Source: Chloroflexota bacterium (GTDB lineage: Bacteria > Chloroflexota > Anaerolineae > J036 > Brachytrichaceae). Taken from it: a DNA stretch of 33,558 nt. The notes under the pieces are model-generated. The model did not search any database and was not told the DNA's origin. It worked only from the letters and a program-made list of their open reading frames with translations. Within the stretch, counting starts at the first letter, position 1; each line of letters starts with the position of its first letter. The stretch is from contig JAJYKL010000043.1 in assembly GCA_021788625.1 (NCBI GenBank), forward strand, positions 1 to 33,558. The letters are read 5' to 3'. The position numbers were made by a program, and so were the translations under genes. Shown here in pieces: positions 24,424 to 33,497 of this stretch.

Positions 24424-26628
24424 ATGAAAGTGCAGATCAAGCCGTATAACGGCGTGCCCACGTTGTTTTTGGACGATCACCCCACCTTTGCCAGCCACCA
24501 ATGGCTATCCAATCAGCCAGGTCCACAGGGATTTGCCGCAGCAGAGTGTGTGCGTCTCTTTGGACAGGCGGGTGTGCACCTGTACGCCTTTGGCGTGGCC
24601 GCAGCACCGGACAGTTGCGGTTATTGGTGCGGTCCACAGGGGAGGAGTGGCGAACCTTACGACTTCTCGATGGTGGAACCGCAAATGCGCGCCATCCTGG
24701 ACGAGGATCCACAGGCTTTGTTCCATCTACGTCTCTATTTCGAGACACCGCCCTGGTGGAATGACCTGCATCCACAGGAATGCGAGTTAGCTTCCGACGG
24801 AAGGCGGTTGAACCAGTCCTACGCGTCGCAACAATGGCGTAAGGATGTGAATGAGTTCCTGCACGCCTATATACATCACTTGCGGGAAATCGATCTGTAC
24901 GATCGAACGATCGCCTATCAGGTGCAGGCCGGCATCTGCGGTGAGTGGATCAAGAACACCACATCCATGCAACCTGTGTGCGGTGATTACAGCGAGCCCA
25001 TGCGCCGTCACTTCCAGTCCTGGTTGGCCGCCCGATATCACACGAATCAAGAGCTGCAAGTCGCATGGGCCAATTCAAATGTCACCTTTACCACGGCGGA
25101 AGTACCTACCGCTGAGCAGCAACTGGGAACGTACCATCACCAGTTCCGCGACCCCTCGCACGAGCGCCAGGTAGTGGACTACTACCTCTGTCTGGCTGAA
25201 CTTGTGGCAGACGACATGATCGGTTTCTGCCGCACTGTAAAGGAATTGACCCATGGCGAGGCGTTGGCCGGAGCGTTTTTCGGCTACCTGATGGACCTGG
25301 CCTGGAACGACTGCTTCTTTGGCGCTCCCACCGACGGTGGATATTCCACCATCCAGCGTTGCGGACATCTGGGACTGGCCCGGGCTCTGCGGGCGCCGGA
25401 GGTGGACTATATCGTCAGCCCCTATGGCTACGCCTTCCGCGGCCTGGGCGGCGACGGACTGCCTATGCCACCAAGCGAATCAGTGCGACTGCATGGCAAG
25501 TTATATATCCTGGAAGAAGACTCTCACCTGCACAATGAGATGGACACCACGGGGCGCAACTTCGAGCGCCGGCATACCATCGCAATCAACCAGCGCGAGT
25601 TCAACGAGACGATCACACATGGTCTGGGGATATGGTGGTTTGCCGACTGGCCTGCCGGAAGCTATGCGCACCAGGAGCCCAGTTTTCAGCCCTGGCTGGA
25701 GCGGTTCCAGAGACTGGGTACGTGGGCTATGCAACTGGACCGTAAACCCCAGTCGGAAGTTGCCGTCTTGCTGGACGACGAGAGCTTTCTGTATGAATCG
25801 GTACGTAATACACTCGACCTGCCACTCATCTTCCGCCAGCGTGTCACATCCCTGCCGCGCTTTGGAGCGCCACATGATGTGTACCTGCTCAATGACTTGC
25901 TGGAAGGATTACTCCCCGACTACAAGCTCTATATCTTCCTTAACCCCTTTCATCTGGATGACGAGCGTCGAGCCAGGCTGAAGAGCCAACTGCAGCACGG
26001 CGGCAAGACTGCGCTGTGGCTGTATGCACCAGGCTACCTGAATAACACACCCGCCCTGGATCATATGACGGACCTGACTTCCTTTCATTTCGATAAATGG
26101 GATGAGCCGTGGGGCCAGATGATGCATGTGACGAACTTCACTCATCCGATCACGCATGCCATCGCGCAAGACCTGTTCTGGGGTTCGAGCGCAGCAATCG
26201 GACCGCTCTTCCACGTAGAGGACCCTCAGGCAACGGTATTAGGACAGGTGATCTATTCCCTGGGACGCTGCAAGCCAGGCTTTGCCATAAAGGAGCTGGA
26301 TGGCTGGAATTCAATCTATCTCGCCACGCCCGATGTACCCGCGCCTGTTCTGCGCGGTATAGCCCAATATGCCGGCGTCCACATTTATAGTGAAGCAGGC
26401 GACGTTTTACATGCCACACCCGATTTGCTGGGTATTCACACCGTCTCGGGTGGCGCGCGGGAATTCAAGCTTCCCCACCCGGTGGAGCTGGTGTATGACC
26501 TGTATCAGGACAAGGTTCTGGCCAGAGATGTCGACCGGTTCCACACCATTCTGCCACCTGCTTCCAGCGCGCTGTACTTCACCGGCCGCAAGGAACTAAT
26601 TCACTCAATCTGCATTAATCAGGTCTAG
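24424..26628 (+). CDS. GH42-like (clan GH-A) glycoside hydrolase, paralogue 2
   Basis: The product is 734 residues and colinear with paralogue 1 over its full length. The candidate acid/base is Glu174 in Ile-Cys-Gly-Glu-Trp, and the candidate nucleophile is Glu364 or Glu365 in Ile-Leu-Glu-Glu-Asp-Ser. Shared blocks include Gly-Asp-Tyr-Ser-x-Pro-Met, Leu-Ala-Gly-Ala-Phe-Phe-Gly-Tyr, His-Pro-Ile-Thr-His and Tyr-Ala-Gly-Val-His-Ile-Tyr. There is no signal peptide. GGGAG lies 11 nt before the ATG. The stop is 9 nt from the next gene, so it heads an operon with the enolase-superfamily and DUF362 genes. The two copies may cut different linkages of one oligosaccharide. Confidence 0.8.
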   Translation: MKVQIKPYNGVPTLFLDDHPTFASHQWLSNQPGPQGFAAAECVRLFGQAGVHLYAFGVAAAPDSCGYWCGPQGRSGEPYDFSMVEPQMRAILDEDPQALFHLRLYFETPPWWNDLHPQECELASDGRRLNQSYASQQWRKDVNEFLHAYIHHLREIDLYDRTIAYQVQAGICGEWIKNTTSMQPVCGDYSEPMRRHFQSWLAARYHTNQELQVAWANSNVTFTTAEVPTAEQQLGTYHHQFRDPSHERQVVDYYLCLAELVADDMIGFCRTVKELTHGEALAGAFFGYLMDLAWNDCFFGAPTDGGYSTIQRCGHLGLARALRAPEVDYIVSPYGYAFRGLGGDGLPMPPSESVRLHGKLYILEEDSHLHNEMDTTGRNFERRHTIAINQREFNETITHGLGIWWFADWPAGSYAHQEPSFQPWLERFQRLGTWAMQLDRKPQSEVAVLLDDESFLYESVRNTLDLPLIFRQRVTSLPRFGAPHDVYLLNDLLEGLLPDYKLYIFLNPFHLDDERRARLKSQLQHGGKTALWLYAPGYLNNTPALDHMTDLTSFHFDKWDEPWGQMMHVTNFTHPITHAIAQDLFWGSSAAIGPLFHVEDPQATVLGQVIYSLGRCKPGFAIKELDGWNSIYLATPDVPAPVLRGIAQYAGVHIYSEAGDVLHATPDLLGIHTVSGGAREFKLPHPVELVYDLYQDKVLARDVDRFHTILPPASSALYFTGRKELIHSICINQV

Positions 26629-26637
26629 AGGAGGGCG

Positions 26638-27846
26638 ATGATGCAATTGGCAAATCCGCACAACCTTGAGGAGCGCCCAGCATCCAGGTTGAGGATTACG
26701 GCAATCAAGGCGCTGCAGTTGCGCAACCACGGTCAGTCACTGGTGAAAGTGGAAACGGACGCGGGTCTGTTTGGCCTCGGGGAGGCAGGTGCGCCTGGTC
26801 CGCTGGTACGCGCGCACATCCAGGACTACTTCGCAACACGTCTGGTTGGCCAGGATCCGCTGAACATCGAGTATCTGTTTCACAGCATGACACATGGCGT
26901 AAGCCAGTGGCAGGCACGTTACGTGCACATGCCCACCGTAAGCGGCATCGATATCGCACTCTGGGACCTGGCGGGCAAAGTGCTCAATCGTTCAATTTCA
27001 GAATTACTTACCGGACGTTTCCGTAATGAGATACCCCTCTACGTAAATGTCACCAGCCATCCTGACAACTGGCTGGACGCCGACTCTTGTGCCGAATGGG
27101 CTCAACACCAAACATCGCATCCATATGGATTCCGCACCTATAAAATGGGTTTCGACCATTTACTGGCCACCGGCCCACGCCAGGGAGAGCATCAAGGTGG
27201 GCGGCCGGCCACGATGCTGACCCCAGCCGAGCTGCGTCTGATTCGCATGGGTTATGAAAACTGCCGCTCGGCTCTCGGTTGGAACTACGATCTGATTGTC
27301 CATTGCCACAACGAATGGGACCTGCCCAGCGCAGTGGGCATAGCAGAAGCTGTTGCTCCGGCCAAGCCACTCTGGGTGGAGGATGCATTGCCCGTGATGT
27401 ACTCGGAAGCATGGAAAGCGTATAAGCTGGCCTCGCCCGTGCGGGTTATGACGGGTGAGAAACTCGAGCTGGTCAGTGAATTTCTGCCCTTCCTCACCAA
27501 CGGCGCTGTGGATGTACTGCACCCGGACCTGTGTTATGCCGGTGGGATTAGTGGATGCCGCAAGGTGGCCGATCTGGCTGAGCTTTTCTATGTACCGGTC
27601 GTCACACACTGCGTGGGCAGTCTGGTGCAACTGCTCGCCACCGCACACTTTGGAGCGTCCACGCGCAACTTCGTCATGTCTGAGAATCGCATTCCCAGTG
27701 GCGACCTGTATGAAGCCATGAACGAAGAGAGCATCGTCGTAAACGATGGCAAGTTGAAGGTGCCCGATGGGCCTGGGCTGGGCATCACGCTGGTGCCTGA
27801 TGTCATACGTGCAAACCTTGCACCTGGTGAACCGTACTGGGATTAG
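26638..27846 (+). CDS. Enolase-superfamily (mandelate racemase/sugar acid dehydratase-like) enzyme
   Basis: The product is 402 residues; GAGGAGGG lies just upstream and its spacing favours the second ATG (26641). The capping domain comes first, then the barrel. Likely metal ligands are Glu248 (Trp-Val-Glu-Asp-Ala) and Glu274 (Thr-Gly-Glu-Lys), with His324 (Val-Thr-His-Cys) as base. The third ligand position, normally Asp in a Val-Asp-x-Asn/His motif, reads Val-His-Cys-His (His222, His224). Family members dehydrate sugar acids such as galactonate or mannonate to 2-keto-3-deoxy acids. It follows the GH42-like gene by 9 nt and precedes the DUF362 gene by 9 nt. With the oxidoreductases and the PfkB kinase it would fit a keto-deoxy sugar acid route. 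No aldolase is in the window. Confidence 0.87.
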   Translation: MMQLANPHNLEERPASRLRITAIKALQLRNHGQSLVKVETDAGLFGLGEAGAPGPLVRAHIQDYFATRLVGQDPLNIEYLFHSMTHGVSQWQARYVHMPTVSGIDIALWDLAGKVLNRSISELLTGRFRNEIPLYVNVTSHPDNWLDADSCAEWAQHQTSHPYGFRTYKMGFDHLLATGPRQGEHQGGRPATMLTPAELRLIRMGYENCRSALGWNYDLIVHCHNEWDLPSAVGIAEAVAPAKPLWVEDALPVMYSEAWKAYKLASPVRVMTGEKLELVSEFLPFLTNGAVDVLHPDLCYAGGISGCRKVADLAELFYVPVVTHCVGSLVQLLATAHFGASTRNFVMSENRIPSGDLYEAMNEESIVVNDGKLKVPDGPGLGITLVPDVIRANLAPGEPYWD

Positions 27847-27855
27847 GATGCAATC

Positions 27856-28887
27856 ATGCAGTTTCACCGTTATCTGAACGATCCCAATGCCGTGCTGGTG
27901 ATACGCCTGCCCGTACCACAACAACCAGCCTGGCTGGACTATGAACAGTGTGCACAGGAAGCCATGACGCTCGTGCAATTGCGCCTTGACAACGAGAAAG
28001 TGGCACTCAAGCCGAACGTCACGGCAGGCGAGCACTACGCCGATCCGGACATGAACATTGGCACGCATGCCGGCTTTATCGCCGGCATGGTACGTTATCT
28101 GCAACAACATGGTGCACGGCGACAGGGGATATACGTGGTGGAAGATCCGCGCGATAGCGACGACAACAAACCGCGCCATTGGCGAGGCACCCTTTACCCC
28201 GAGATGGCTCAGCAAACCGGTGCGAAGCTGCGCTGCCCCACAACGTATACCTGTGTACGCAAACCGGTGCCCCACCCGCTCGTGCACACAACCCGCAACG
28301 TAAGCAGACTGGCCGTCGCGCCGGACATTGCATTAATCAATGTACCCAAAATGAAAACGCACAACCTGGCCATCACCACACTCTGTATCAAGAATCTGAT
28401 GGGGCTCGATCTGGTGTGGGACCGGCACTACTGCGGTCAGGCGTTCCGGGACCTGCCACCTGCCTGGCAGGTGACAGACCGGCCCCGCCAGGAATGGATG
28501 ACACGCACCATTCACGAGCAGTGGCAGGATGGCCTGGCCAGGCGCCTGGCCGATCTGGCACAGGTGATCACCCCACGTCTTAATGTAGTGGAAGGTGTGG
28601 TCGGCCGCGATGGCACCGGTTTCAACCGCGGGCACAACTACCCCCTGGGATTGGTTGCGGTTGGAACTAACGTCGTAGCCGTGGACAGCGTGGTCAGTTA
28701 CATAATGGGGTTTGATCCCCAAAAGCTAATCTATCTGCAAGTTGCGAACGAGGTTGGCCTTGGCTCCAATGACATGCACCACCTGGCAGTCTATACGACA
28801 CAGGAGGGCGAAATTGTGCCCGTCCATGATGTGGACTCACTCCGTCTACGAGAGCCCTTCACGGTTACCTGTGACATCCTGGAATAA
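27856..28887 (+). CDS. DUF362 domain protein without iron-sulfur motif
   Basis: The product is 343 residues. DUF362 hallmarks are the Asn-Val-Pro-Lys-Met-Lys-Thr-His segment, Ile-Lys-Asn-Leu-Met-Gly a little later and Val-Glu-Gly-Val-Val-Gly-Arg-Asp-Gly-Thr-Gly-Phe. Many DUF362 proteins carry a ferredoxin domain; no CxxCxxC cluster is present here. The molecular function of the family is not established. An AGGA motif overlapping the preceding stop codon serves the start, and the gene lies between the enolase-superfamily and GH127-like genes in one operon. Its fixed place in a sugar operon hints at a role linked to a carbohydrate or its cofactor, but this is only context. Confidence 0.85.
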   Translation: MQFHRYLNDPNAVLVIRLPVPQQPAWLDYEQCAQEAMTLVQLRLDNEKVALKPNVTAGEHYADPDMNIGTHAGFIAGMVRYLQQHGARRQGIYVVEDPRDSDDNKPRHWRGTLYPEMAQQTGAKLRCPTTYTCVRKPVPHPLVHTTRNVSRLAVAPDIALINVPKMKTHNLAITTLCIKNLMGLDLVWDRHYCGQAFRDLPPAWQVTDRPRQEWMTRTIHEQWQDGLARRLADLAQVITPRLNVVEGVVGRDGTGFNRGHNYPLGLVAVGTNVVAVDSVVSYIMGFDPQKLIYLQVANEVGLGSNDMHHLAVYTTQEGEIVPVHDVDSLRLREPFTVTCDILE

Positions 28888-28949
28888 TGTCACTTATTAC
28901 GTGTGGAGACAAACCAATCCCCACGTTGAACCCAACCAGGAGAAGCACC

Positions 28950-30671
28950 ATGTTATCGAACCAGGCAGAATCAGTGGCTCTGGAAACGTACGCTCTGCGC
29001 AGTTGTAACTACCTGGGACGCATGGTCGACTCCAGCAGCCAACCATACTTCAACGTGTTCTGGACTGAGCCAGCTGAGGCCGCACATGATTGGCCCGACT
29101 TCGGCGATGTGATGAGCCGGCAGCTACAGGCAGCCATCATGGCACGTCACATGACCGGAACGCAGCTATCCATCGAGCCAATCTGGCTCGACACGCTACT
29201 GGCCAGAATTGACGCGGAGACTGGCTTACTTATCCGCCCCGAAACAAACTATTCGAAACCTGTTGCTGATGGTGGCGGTCAAGCTCTCACACTTTATGCG
29301 CTGGTCACGGCGTATCTTGATCGCTCTGATCCTCACTTGCGCCACGTTATAGAGAAGATGGTCACGTCCCTTCTGGAGCGTACACAGCATGGTATCTCCC
29401 TGGGCCAGGGTTTCGTTGGAGGGTTCATTATCAAAAGCCTGATGGCCGCGGTCCGCAACTTGGACTGTGAGTCGGCGCTGGAGCTGGCCAGGTTGCTGGT
29501 AAAAAGAGTGTTCGACGATGAACCACTCTTTACATCGGATAACAGGTTTCTGTTTGGGGGGCACATGCATGGCAACCTGCGTACATTAGTAGGCGTGGCT
29601 GACTACGCACTTTACACTCACGATACAGCTCTGTTCGCTCGCGTCGACGCGCTATATCAGTATGTGCGGTCGCGAGGTACACGATTTGGCTTTTTGCCCG
29701 AGGTAGATGGTCGCAAAGGTGACATCGTGGCGTGCGAAACCTGTGCATTGATGGATTACATCGGCCTGGGCACCACCCTGGCAAACCACGGTCACCCAGA
29801 ATACTGGGATGATGTGGAACGTACTGTACGCAACCAGCTGATTGAGAGCCAGGTGGTGGACGCATCATGGTTACACGGGGATCCGAACCGGCCGGACTCG
29901 CAGCAGTTCACGTGGCGCGACGTAGGTGACCGCATGGTCGGCGGATATGCTGGATGGAGCTCACCAACTCACATTTTGGCTGCCCGTGAGACGCTCGGCG
30001 CACACTGGGGCGGCCCGGAGTTACATGGCAAAACACGAGCCTTTCAGAACTGCTGTGGCGGATCAGGTACACATGCATTCTTTATCGTCTGGAAGAATGC
30101 TGTCCGTTTTGCCTCCGGAAGGTTATCCGTCAACATGCACTTTGATAAGCTAATACCCGAAGCAGAAATACGCAGCTTCCAGCCATATCAGGGTCTTTTG
30201 ACTATAGCACTAAAGACGGCCTGTGAAGTCCGTATCCGCATACCTGATTTTGTAAATTGCACAGAAATGGTGGCGCAAGCTGACGGCAAGGTAATTGAAT
30301 CCTCATGTGATGGTCATTTCATGGCACTGGGAAAGCATCCAGCCGGGACATTTCTGAAGGTCACTTATCCGTTACCCACAAACGAAGAAGGTGTGGTCAT
30401 CGGAAACTCAGGCTTCCGTCAATATCATTATCAGGTGATGTGGAAAGGCAACACCGTCATAGAGATGCTGCCTCGCGGCAATGATGCCAGCGACATGGCT
30501 GATACTGCCTATTCGGACTTCGAACGAGGCGAGGTGTCTGTGTTTTATGGAGAGCAAGGTCCGGGCAGGCTTTATCAACGGGCACAATATAGAAGTAACG
30601 CTCTTCCTCAACCAGCATTACTGCATGAGGACGATGGATTACTCAATTTGTGGTTACTTGAAGAAAAATAA
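28950..30671 (+). CDS. GH127-like glycoside hydrolase (beta-L-arabinofuranosidase superfamily, DUF1680-type)
   Basis: The product is 573 residues from ATG 28950, with AGGAG 8 nt upstream; an ATG at 28887 overlapping the DUF362 stop has no good ribosome-binding site. The first 400 residues are helical, as in an (alpha/alpha)6 barrel. The zinc-cysteine site of GH127 is recognisable: Ala-Cys-Glu-Thr-Cys (Glu263, Cys265) and Asn-Cys-Cys-Gly-Gly (Cys368, Cys369), matching the Glu/Cys/Cys/Cys set of HypBA1, where one Cys is the nucleophile. A beta-sandwich tail follows. No signal peptide, so it is cytoplasmic. GH127 enzymes release L-arabinofuranose from arabinosides, which agrees with the AraR-type regulator in this locus. 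The spacing between the two motifs is larger than in HypBA1, so the substrate may differ. Confidence 0.78.
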   Translation: MLSNQAESVALETYALRSCNYLGRMVDSSSQPYFNVFWTEPAEAAHDWPDFGDVMSRQLQAAIMARHMTGTQLSIEPIWLDTLLARIDAETGLLIRPETNYSKPVADGGGQALTLYALVTAYLDRSDPHLRHVIEKMVTSLLERTQHGISLGQGFVGGFIIKSLMAAVRNLDCESALELARLLVKRVFDDEPLFTSDNRFLFGGHMHGNLRTLVGVADYALYTHDTALFARVDALYQYVRSRGTRFGFLPEVDGRKGDIVACETCALMDYIGLGTTLANHGHPEYWDDVERTVRNQLIESQVVDASWLHGDPNRPDSQQFTWRDVGDRMVGGYAGWSSPTHILAARETLGAHWGGPELHGKTRAFQNCCGGSGTHAFFIVWKNAVRFASGRLSVNMHFDKLIPEAEIRSFQPYQGLLTIALKTACEVRIRIPDFVNCTEMVAQADGKVIESSCDGHFMALGKHPAGTFLKVTYPLPTNEEGVVIGNSGFRQYHYQVMWKGNTVIEMLPRGNDASDMADTAYSDFERGEVSVFYGEQGPGRLYQRAQYRSNALPQPALLHEDDGLLNLWLLEEK

Positions 30672-31079
30672 ACACCTCAAGTGCATAGCCTGGGCAAATA
30701 CATCGACTCCGACTTACCCCGGTCATATCAACCTCATGCAGCCGCCAGCGGTAAAGCCTTTTTCAGCTCACCCCACTGAACCTATCCTTAGTAACCTGTA
30801 ACAGTACGTTTTAGGAACAAAGGCCCGCCTGGCTTACTACATCCACCCCTCGTCGGTGCCCAGGCCATGCAGCACCTAAGGTGTATGAAATGAAGATAAC
30901 CATAATTGCCTAAAAAAGTCCCAAACTTGGTCCAAAAAAAACGTAAATTATAGGGCATCCCAACGAGTTCATTGCAGCAGGCGAAGGAACAGAGCAAACA
31001 ACTACATTGACCGTTGCAACACCTCCAAGGCGTAATAAAACCTGATCTTATGACTACAATCGTGAATGGAGATACAACG
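30672..31079. other. Intergenic region, 408 bases, with a candidate promoter for the PfkB kinase
   Basis: No gene is evident. TTGGTC (30927-30932) and TATAGG (30949-30954), 16 nt apart with an A-tract between, form a plausible promoter for the kinase. A second, poorer pair is TTGACC (31007-31012) with TAATAA (31033-31038), 20 nt apart. I see no clean terminator for the upstream operon. Confidence 0.4.
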
Positions 31080-32060
31080 ATGCCTGATGTAATGTGCATG
31101 GGAGAAGTACTGGTTGAGTTCATTTCCACAGCCGACAACGTCACACTGGGTTATGCACCTGGATTTATCAAAGCGCCGGGAGGTGCACCAGCAAACGTAG
31201 CAGTCGCACTCAAGCGTCTGGGGTTGGAAGCAGGTTTCGTGGGAAAAGTGGGCGACGACCCGTTCGGCGATTATCTGCGAAGTTCACTTAATAATGCAGG
31301 CGTTGATACTACTTGCCTGTTTACCGACCGGCAGGCACGCACCACCGCTGTTTTCGTAGCTGTGTGGAACGATGGACACAAGGATCTGTGCTTCTATCGC
31401 AACCCAGGTGCGGATATGCAACTGAGCGATGATGATATCGACGAGCACATTTTCGATGGTGCGCGGGCATTTCATTATGGGTCGATTGCCTTTATCAACC
31501 AGCCATCGGCTGCGGCACAATACAAGGCACTGGACATGGCGCATAGTAAGGGTTTAATGATCAGTTATGACCCCAATTACCGCCCTACACTGTGGCGGGA
31601 TGAACGGACTGCACGGCAGGTGATTCAAGACGGTTTCCGCTATTGCCACCTGGCCAAAGTGTCCAGCGAAGAATGGGAGGTGGCAACCGGAACGCATGAT
31701 CTCCAGCAAGGTATCAATGCTGTGCTTTCCAGGGGTGTGGAACTGCTGGTGATTAGCCGTGGCAACCTTGGTGCGCTCGTCACCAATGGTGACTATCAGA
31801 TTGAGGTGCCGGCGTGGTCAGTGCACGTCGTCGAAACTACTGGCGCAGGTGACGGTTTTATGGCTGCTATGATTGCCCAGTTATTGCCCGAACGTGAGCA
31901 CCTTGGGTCCCTGACTCGCGTAGACGAGCCGACCGTGCGCGAGGCTGTACACTTTGCCAATGCTGTCGGCGCCCTAACCTGTACCCGTCGCGGTGCAATA
32001 CCTGCACTGCCAACGCTTGATGAAGTGAGCCAGTTCATCAAGACTGCAAGTGCAGGCTAA
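31080..32060 (+). CDS. PfkB-family sugar kinase (ribokinase/fructokinase/KDG kinase-like)
   Basis: The product is 326 residues from ATG 31080, with TGGAG 8 nt upstream; ATGs at 31014 and 31050 in frame lack such a site. The first PfkB signature Gly-Gly-Ala-Pro-Ala-Asn-Val-Ala-Val-Ala and the second, Glu-Thr-Thr-Gly-Ala-Gly-Asp-Gly-Phe, are present. The catalytic Asp is in Gly-Ala-Gly-Asp; the first Asp of the usual Asp-Thr-Thr-Gly is Glu. Phe-Tyr-Arg-Asn-Pro-Gly-Ala-Asp resembles fructokinases and 2-keto-3-deoxygluconate kinases. It would phosphorylate a free sugar or keto-deoxy acid with ATP. It stands 408 bases after the GH127-like gene, probably with its own promoter, and 99 bases before the URO-D-like gene. 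Confidence 0.92.
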   Translation: MPDVMCMGEVLVEFISTADNVTLGYAPGFIKAPGGAPANVAVALKRLGLEAGFVGKVGDDPFGDYLRSSLNNAGVDTTCLFTDRQARTTAVFVAVWNDGHKDLCFYRNPGADMQLSDDDIDEHIFDGARAFHYGSIAFINQPSAAAQYKALDMAHSKGLMISYDPNYRPTLWRDERTARQVIQDGFRYCHLAKVSSEEWEVATGTHDLQQGINAVLSRGVELLVISRGNLGALVTNGDYQIEVPAWSVHVVETTGAGDGFMAAMIAQLLPEREHLGSLTRVDEPTVREAVHFANAVGALTCTRRGAIPALPTLDEVSQFIKTASAG

Positions 32061-32159
32061 CGTGGCACAGGGCAGCAGCCTGCAATCGGCACGCTTTAAC
32101 CTGCACCGACCTTCTCACCCCATTCAAGCAAAACTACGTATAAAGCGCTGGAAAAGCAA

Positions 32160-33311
32160 ATGAAACTTACATCAAAAGAACGCCTGGTACGGCAGGCACG
32201 CAATCAAGAGGTGGACGTGATCCCCACCATAGGTGGCTGGATGAACGGCGCTCGAAACCTGGCTGACCTGGCTGGCATCACACTGGAGCAATATCTGGCC
32301 GACCCGGTTCAGGGCGTTATTCGTGCCAACAAGGCACTCGATGTGGATGCCATGGTCGCGCCGGCTGTACCTCAGACGGCTGATGAGATGCGCACCGGTC
32401 ATGTAACGGAAGCGGACTTTACCGGAATCGAACCTGAAGCGCTGATGGAGCGTGCCAATAGCCTGCCGGATAGCGAGCGCGAGGTGCTGGCAGCATTCGA
32501 CCGTGCCGAAGAGGAGAGACGCTACCACGATTACTTTGAGACTGCCTTCCGCACCTGGCAGGGCATGGAGCCGATACCCAATTTCTGGGAGATCGGAGGC
32601 CATTTCCCACTCTATACCGAGTTTGGCTATACAGCTTTCCTCACAGCCTGCGCGCTGTATCCCGAGCACGTCGGCAAAATCTGGTGGGTGAAAAGTCTGC
32701 AGTCGCGTGAACGCGCCAGGATTTTGGCGCACCTGTTCCGCGAATATGACCTGGTGCCCATGCTCTTCTGTGGTGAGGATCTAGCCAATAATCAGGGGCC
32801 AATGGTAGCTCCCAGTTTCCTCCGCAAATACTACTTACCGCTCGTAAAGATGATCATCGAACCACTGGTTGACGCGGGTGTGCGCCTGATTCATCATTGT
32901 GACGGTGACATCCGCTCACTGGTGGACGATTACCTTGCCATCGGCTTCAGTGGTCTGCAAGGTTTCCAGTATGAGCTTGGCATTGATATGCGCGCATTGC
33001 GCCAGCGACGCAGTGCGCTGGGCGAAGAGTTGTTGTTTTTCACGGGCATGAGCGTGTCGCGCACACTGCCCTATGGCACACCACTGGAGGTGCGCGATGA
33101 AATTGACTATTTCGTAGACTGTACAGACGGTGGCAGGGGCATGTTCCTATTTACCAGCAATGTCACCGGTGTGGAGGTGCCGCCTGATAATCTGCGCAGC
33201 GCTTATGCATATGGACATACGCTGCGGCCGGCTTCGCTCCGCATCCACCGCCCTGCTCACGAACGCTGGCCCTGGGCAGTGGCACATCCTGAATCTGCTG
33301 TAGAGACCTGA
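32160..33311 (+). CDS. Uroporphyrinogen decarboxylase-superfamily protein (methyltransferase-like)
   Basis: The product is 383 residues. An N-terminal Ser-Lys-Glu-Arg-Leu-Val-Arg and the barrel segment Ile-His-His-Cys-Asp-Gly-Asp-Ile resemble the URO-D/MtaA superfamily, where a His-x-Cys or nearby residues bind zinc in cobamide methyltransferases. A Glu-Asp-Leu-Ala-Asn-Asn-Gln-Gly-Pro segment corresponds to the active-site Gly-Asp/Glu-Asp motif. True HemE has a conserved N-terminal Arg-Gln-Ala-Gly-Arg motif that is missing here, so heme synthesis is unlikely. Such proteins are often found beside sugar-catabolic genes with no known role. The ribosome-binding site is weak (GGAAAAG). It lies downstream of the PfkB kinase and is the last gene in the window. 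Confidence 0.78.
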   Translation: MKLTSKERLVRQARNQEVDVIPTIGGWMNGARNLADLAGITLEQYLADPVQGVIRANKALDVDAMVAPAVPQTADEMRTGHVTEADFTGIEPEALMERANSLPDSEREVLAAFDRAEEERRYHDYFETAFRTWQGMEPIPNFWEIGGHFPLYTEFGYTAFLTACALYPEHVGKIWWVKSLQSRERARILAHLFREYDLVPMLFCGEDLANNQGPMVAPSFLRKYYLPLVKMIIEPLVDAGVRLIHHCDGDIRSLVDDYLAIGFSGLQGFQYELGIDMRALRQRRSALGEELLFFTGMSVSRTLPYGTPLEVRDEIDYFVDCTDGGRGMFLFTSNVTGVEVPPDNLRSAYAYGHTLRPASLRIHRPAHERWPWAVAHPESAVET

Positions 33312-33497
33312 TGGACAGGCTAGAAATTACGGGGGGGGACCAATTGGGCATGCCGGTGCCTGGCAACCCAGAACCATGCTCCGATTATCCTGCTCTTGAA
33401 CGGCAAGCGATTGAATGAAGGGTATCGGTCATTTATCGCGAACTTATCGAGTAATGGTTCGACATGCTCACCATGAAGGTTCGTCAGCCTACCGTAA
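33312..33497. other. Intergenic tail before the tandem repeat
   Basis: A run of seven G (33331-33337) follows the last gene. Near 33455-33480 lies a GGTTCGACATGCTCACCATGA segment that is related, in inverted orientation, to the 23-base repeat next to it. I see no gene here. Confidence 0.45.

Noticed and set aside
27160..28287. A 375-residue open frame on the minus strand
   Set aside because: It is antisense to the enolase-superfamily and DUF362 genes, both well supported, and shows no family features.
32160..33311. hemE, true uroporphyrinogen decarboxylase
   Set aside because: The N-terminal Arg-Gln-Ala-Gly-Arg substrate motif is missing and no heme genes are nearby; a methyltransferase-like member of the superfamily fits better.
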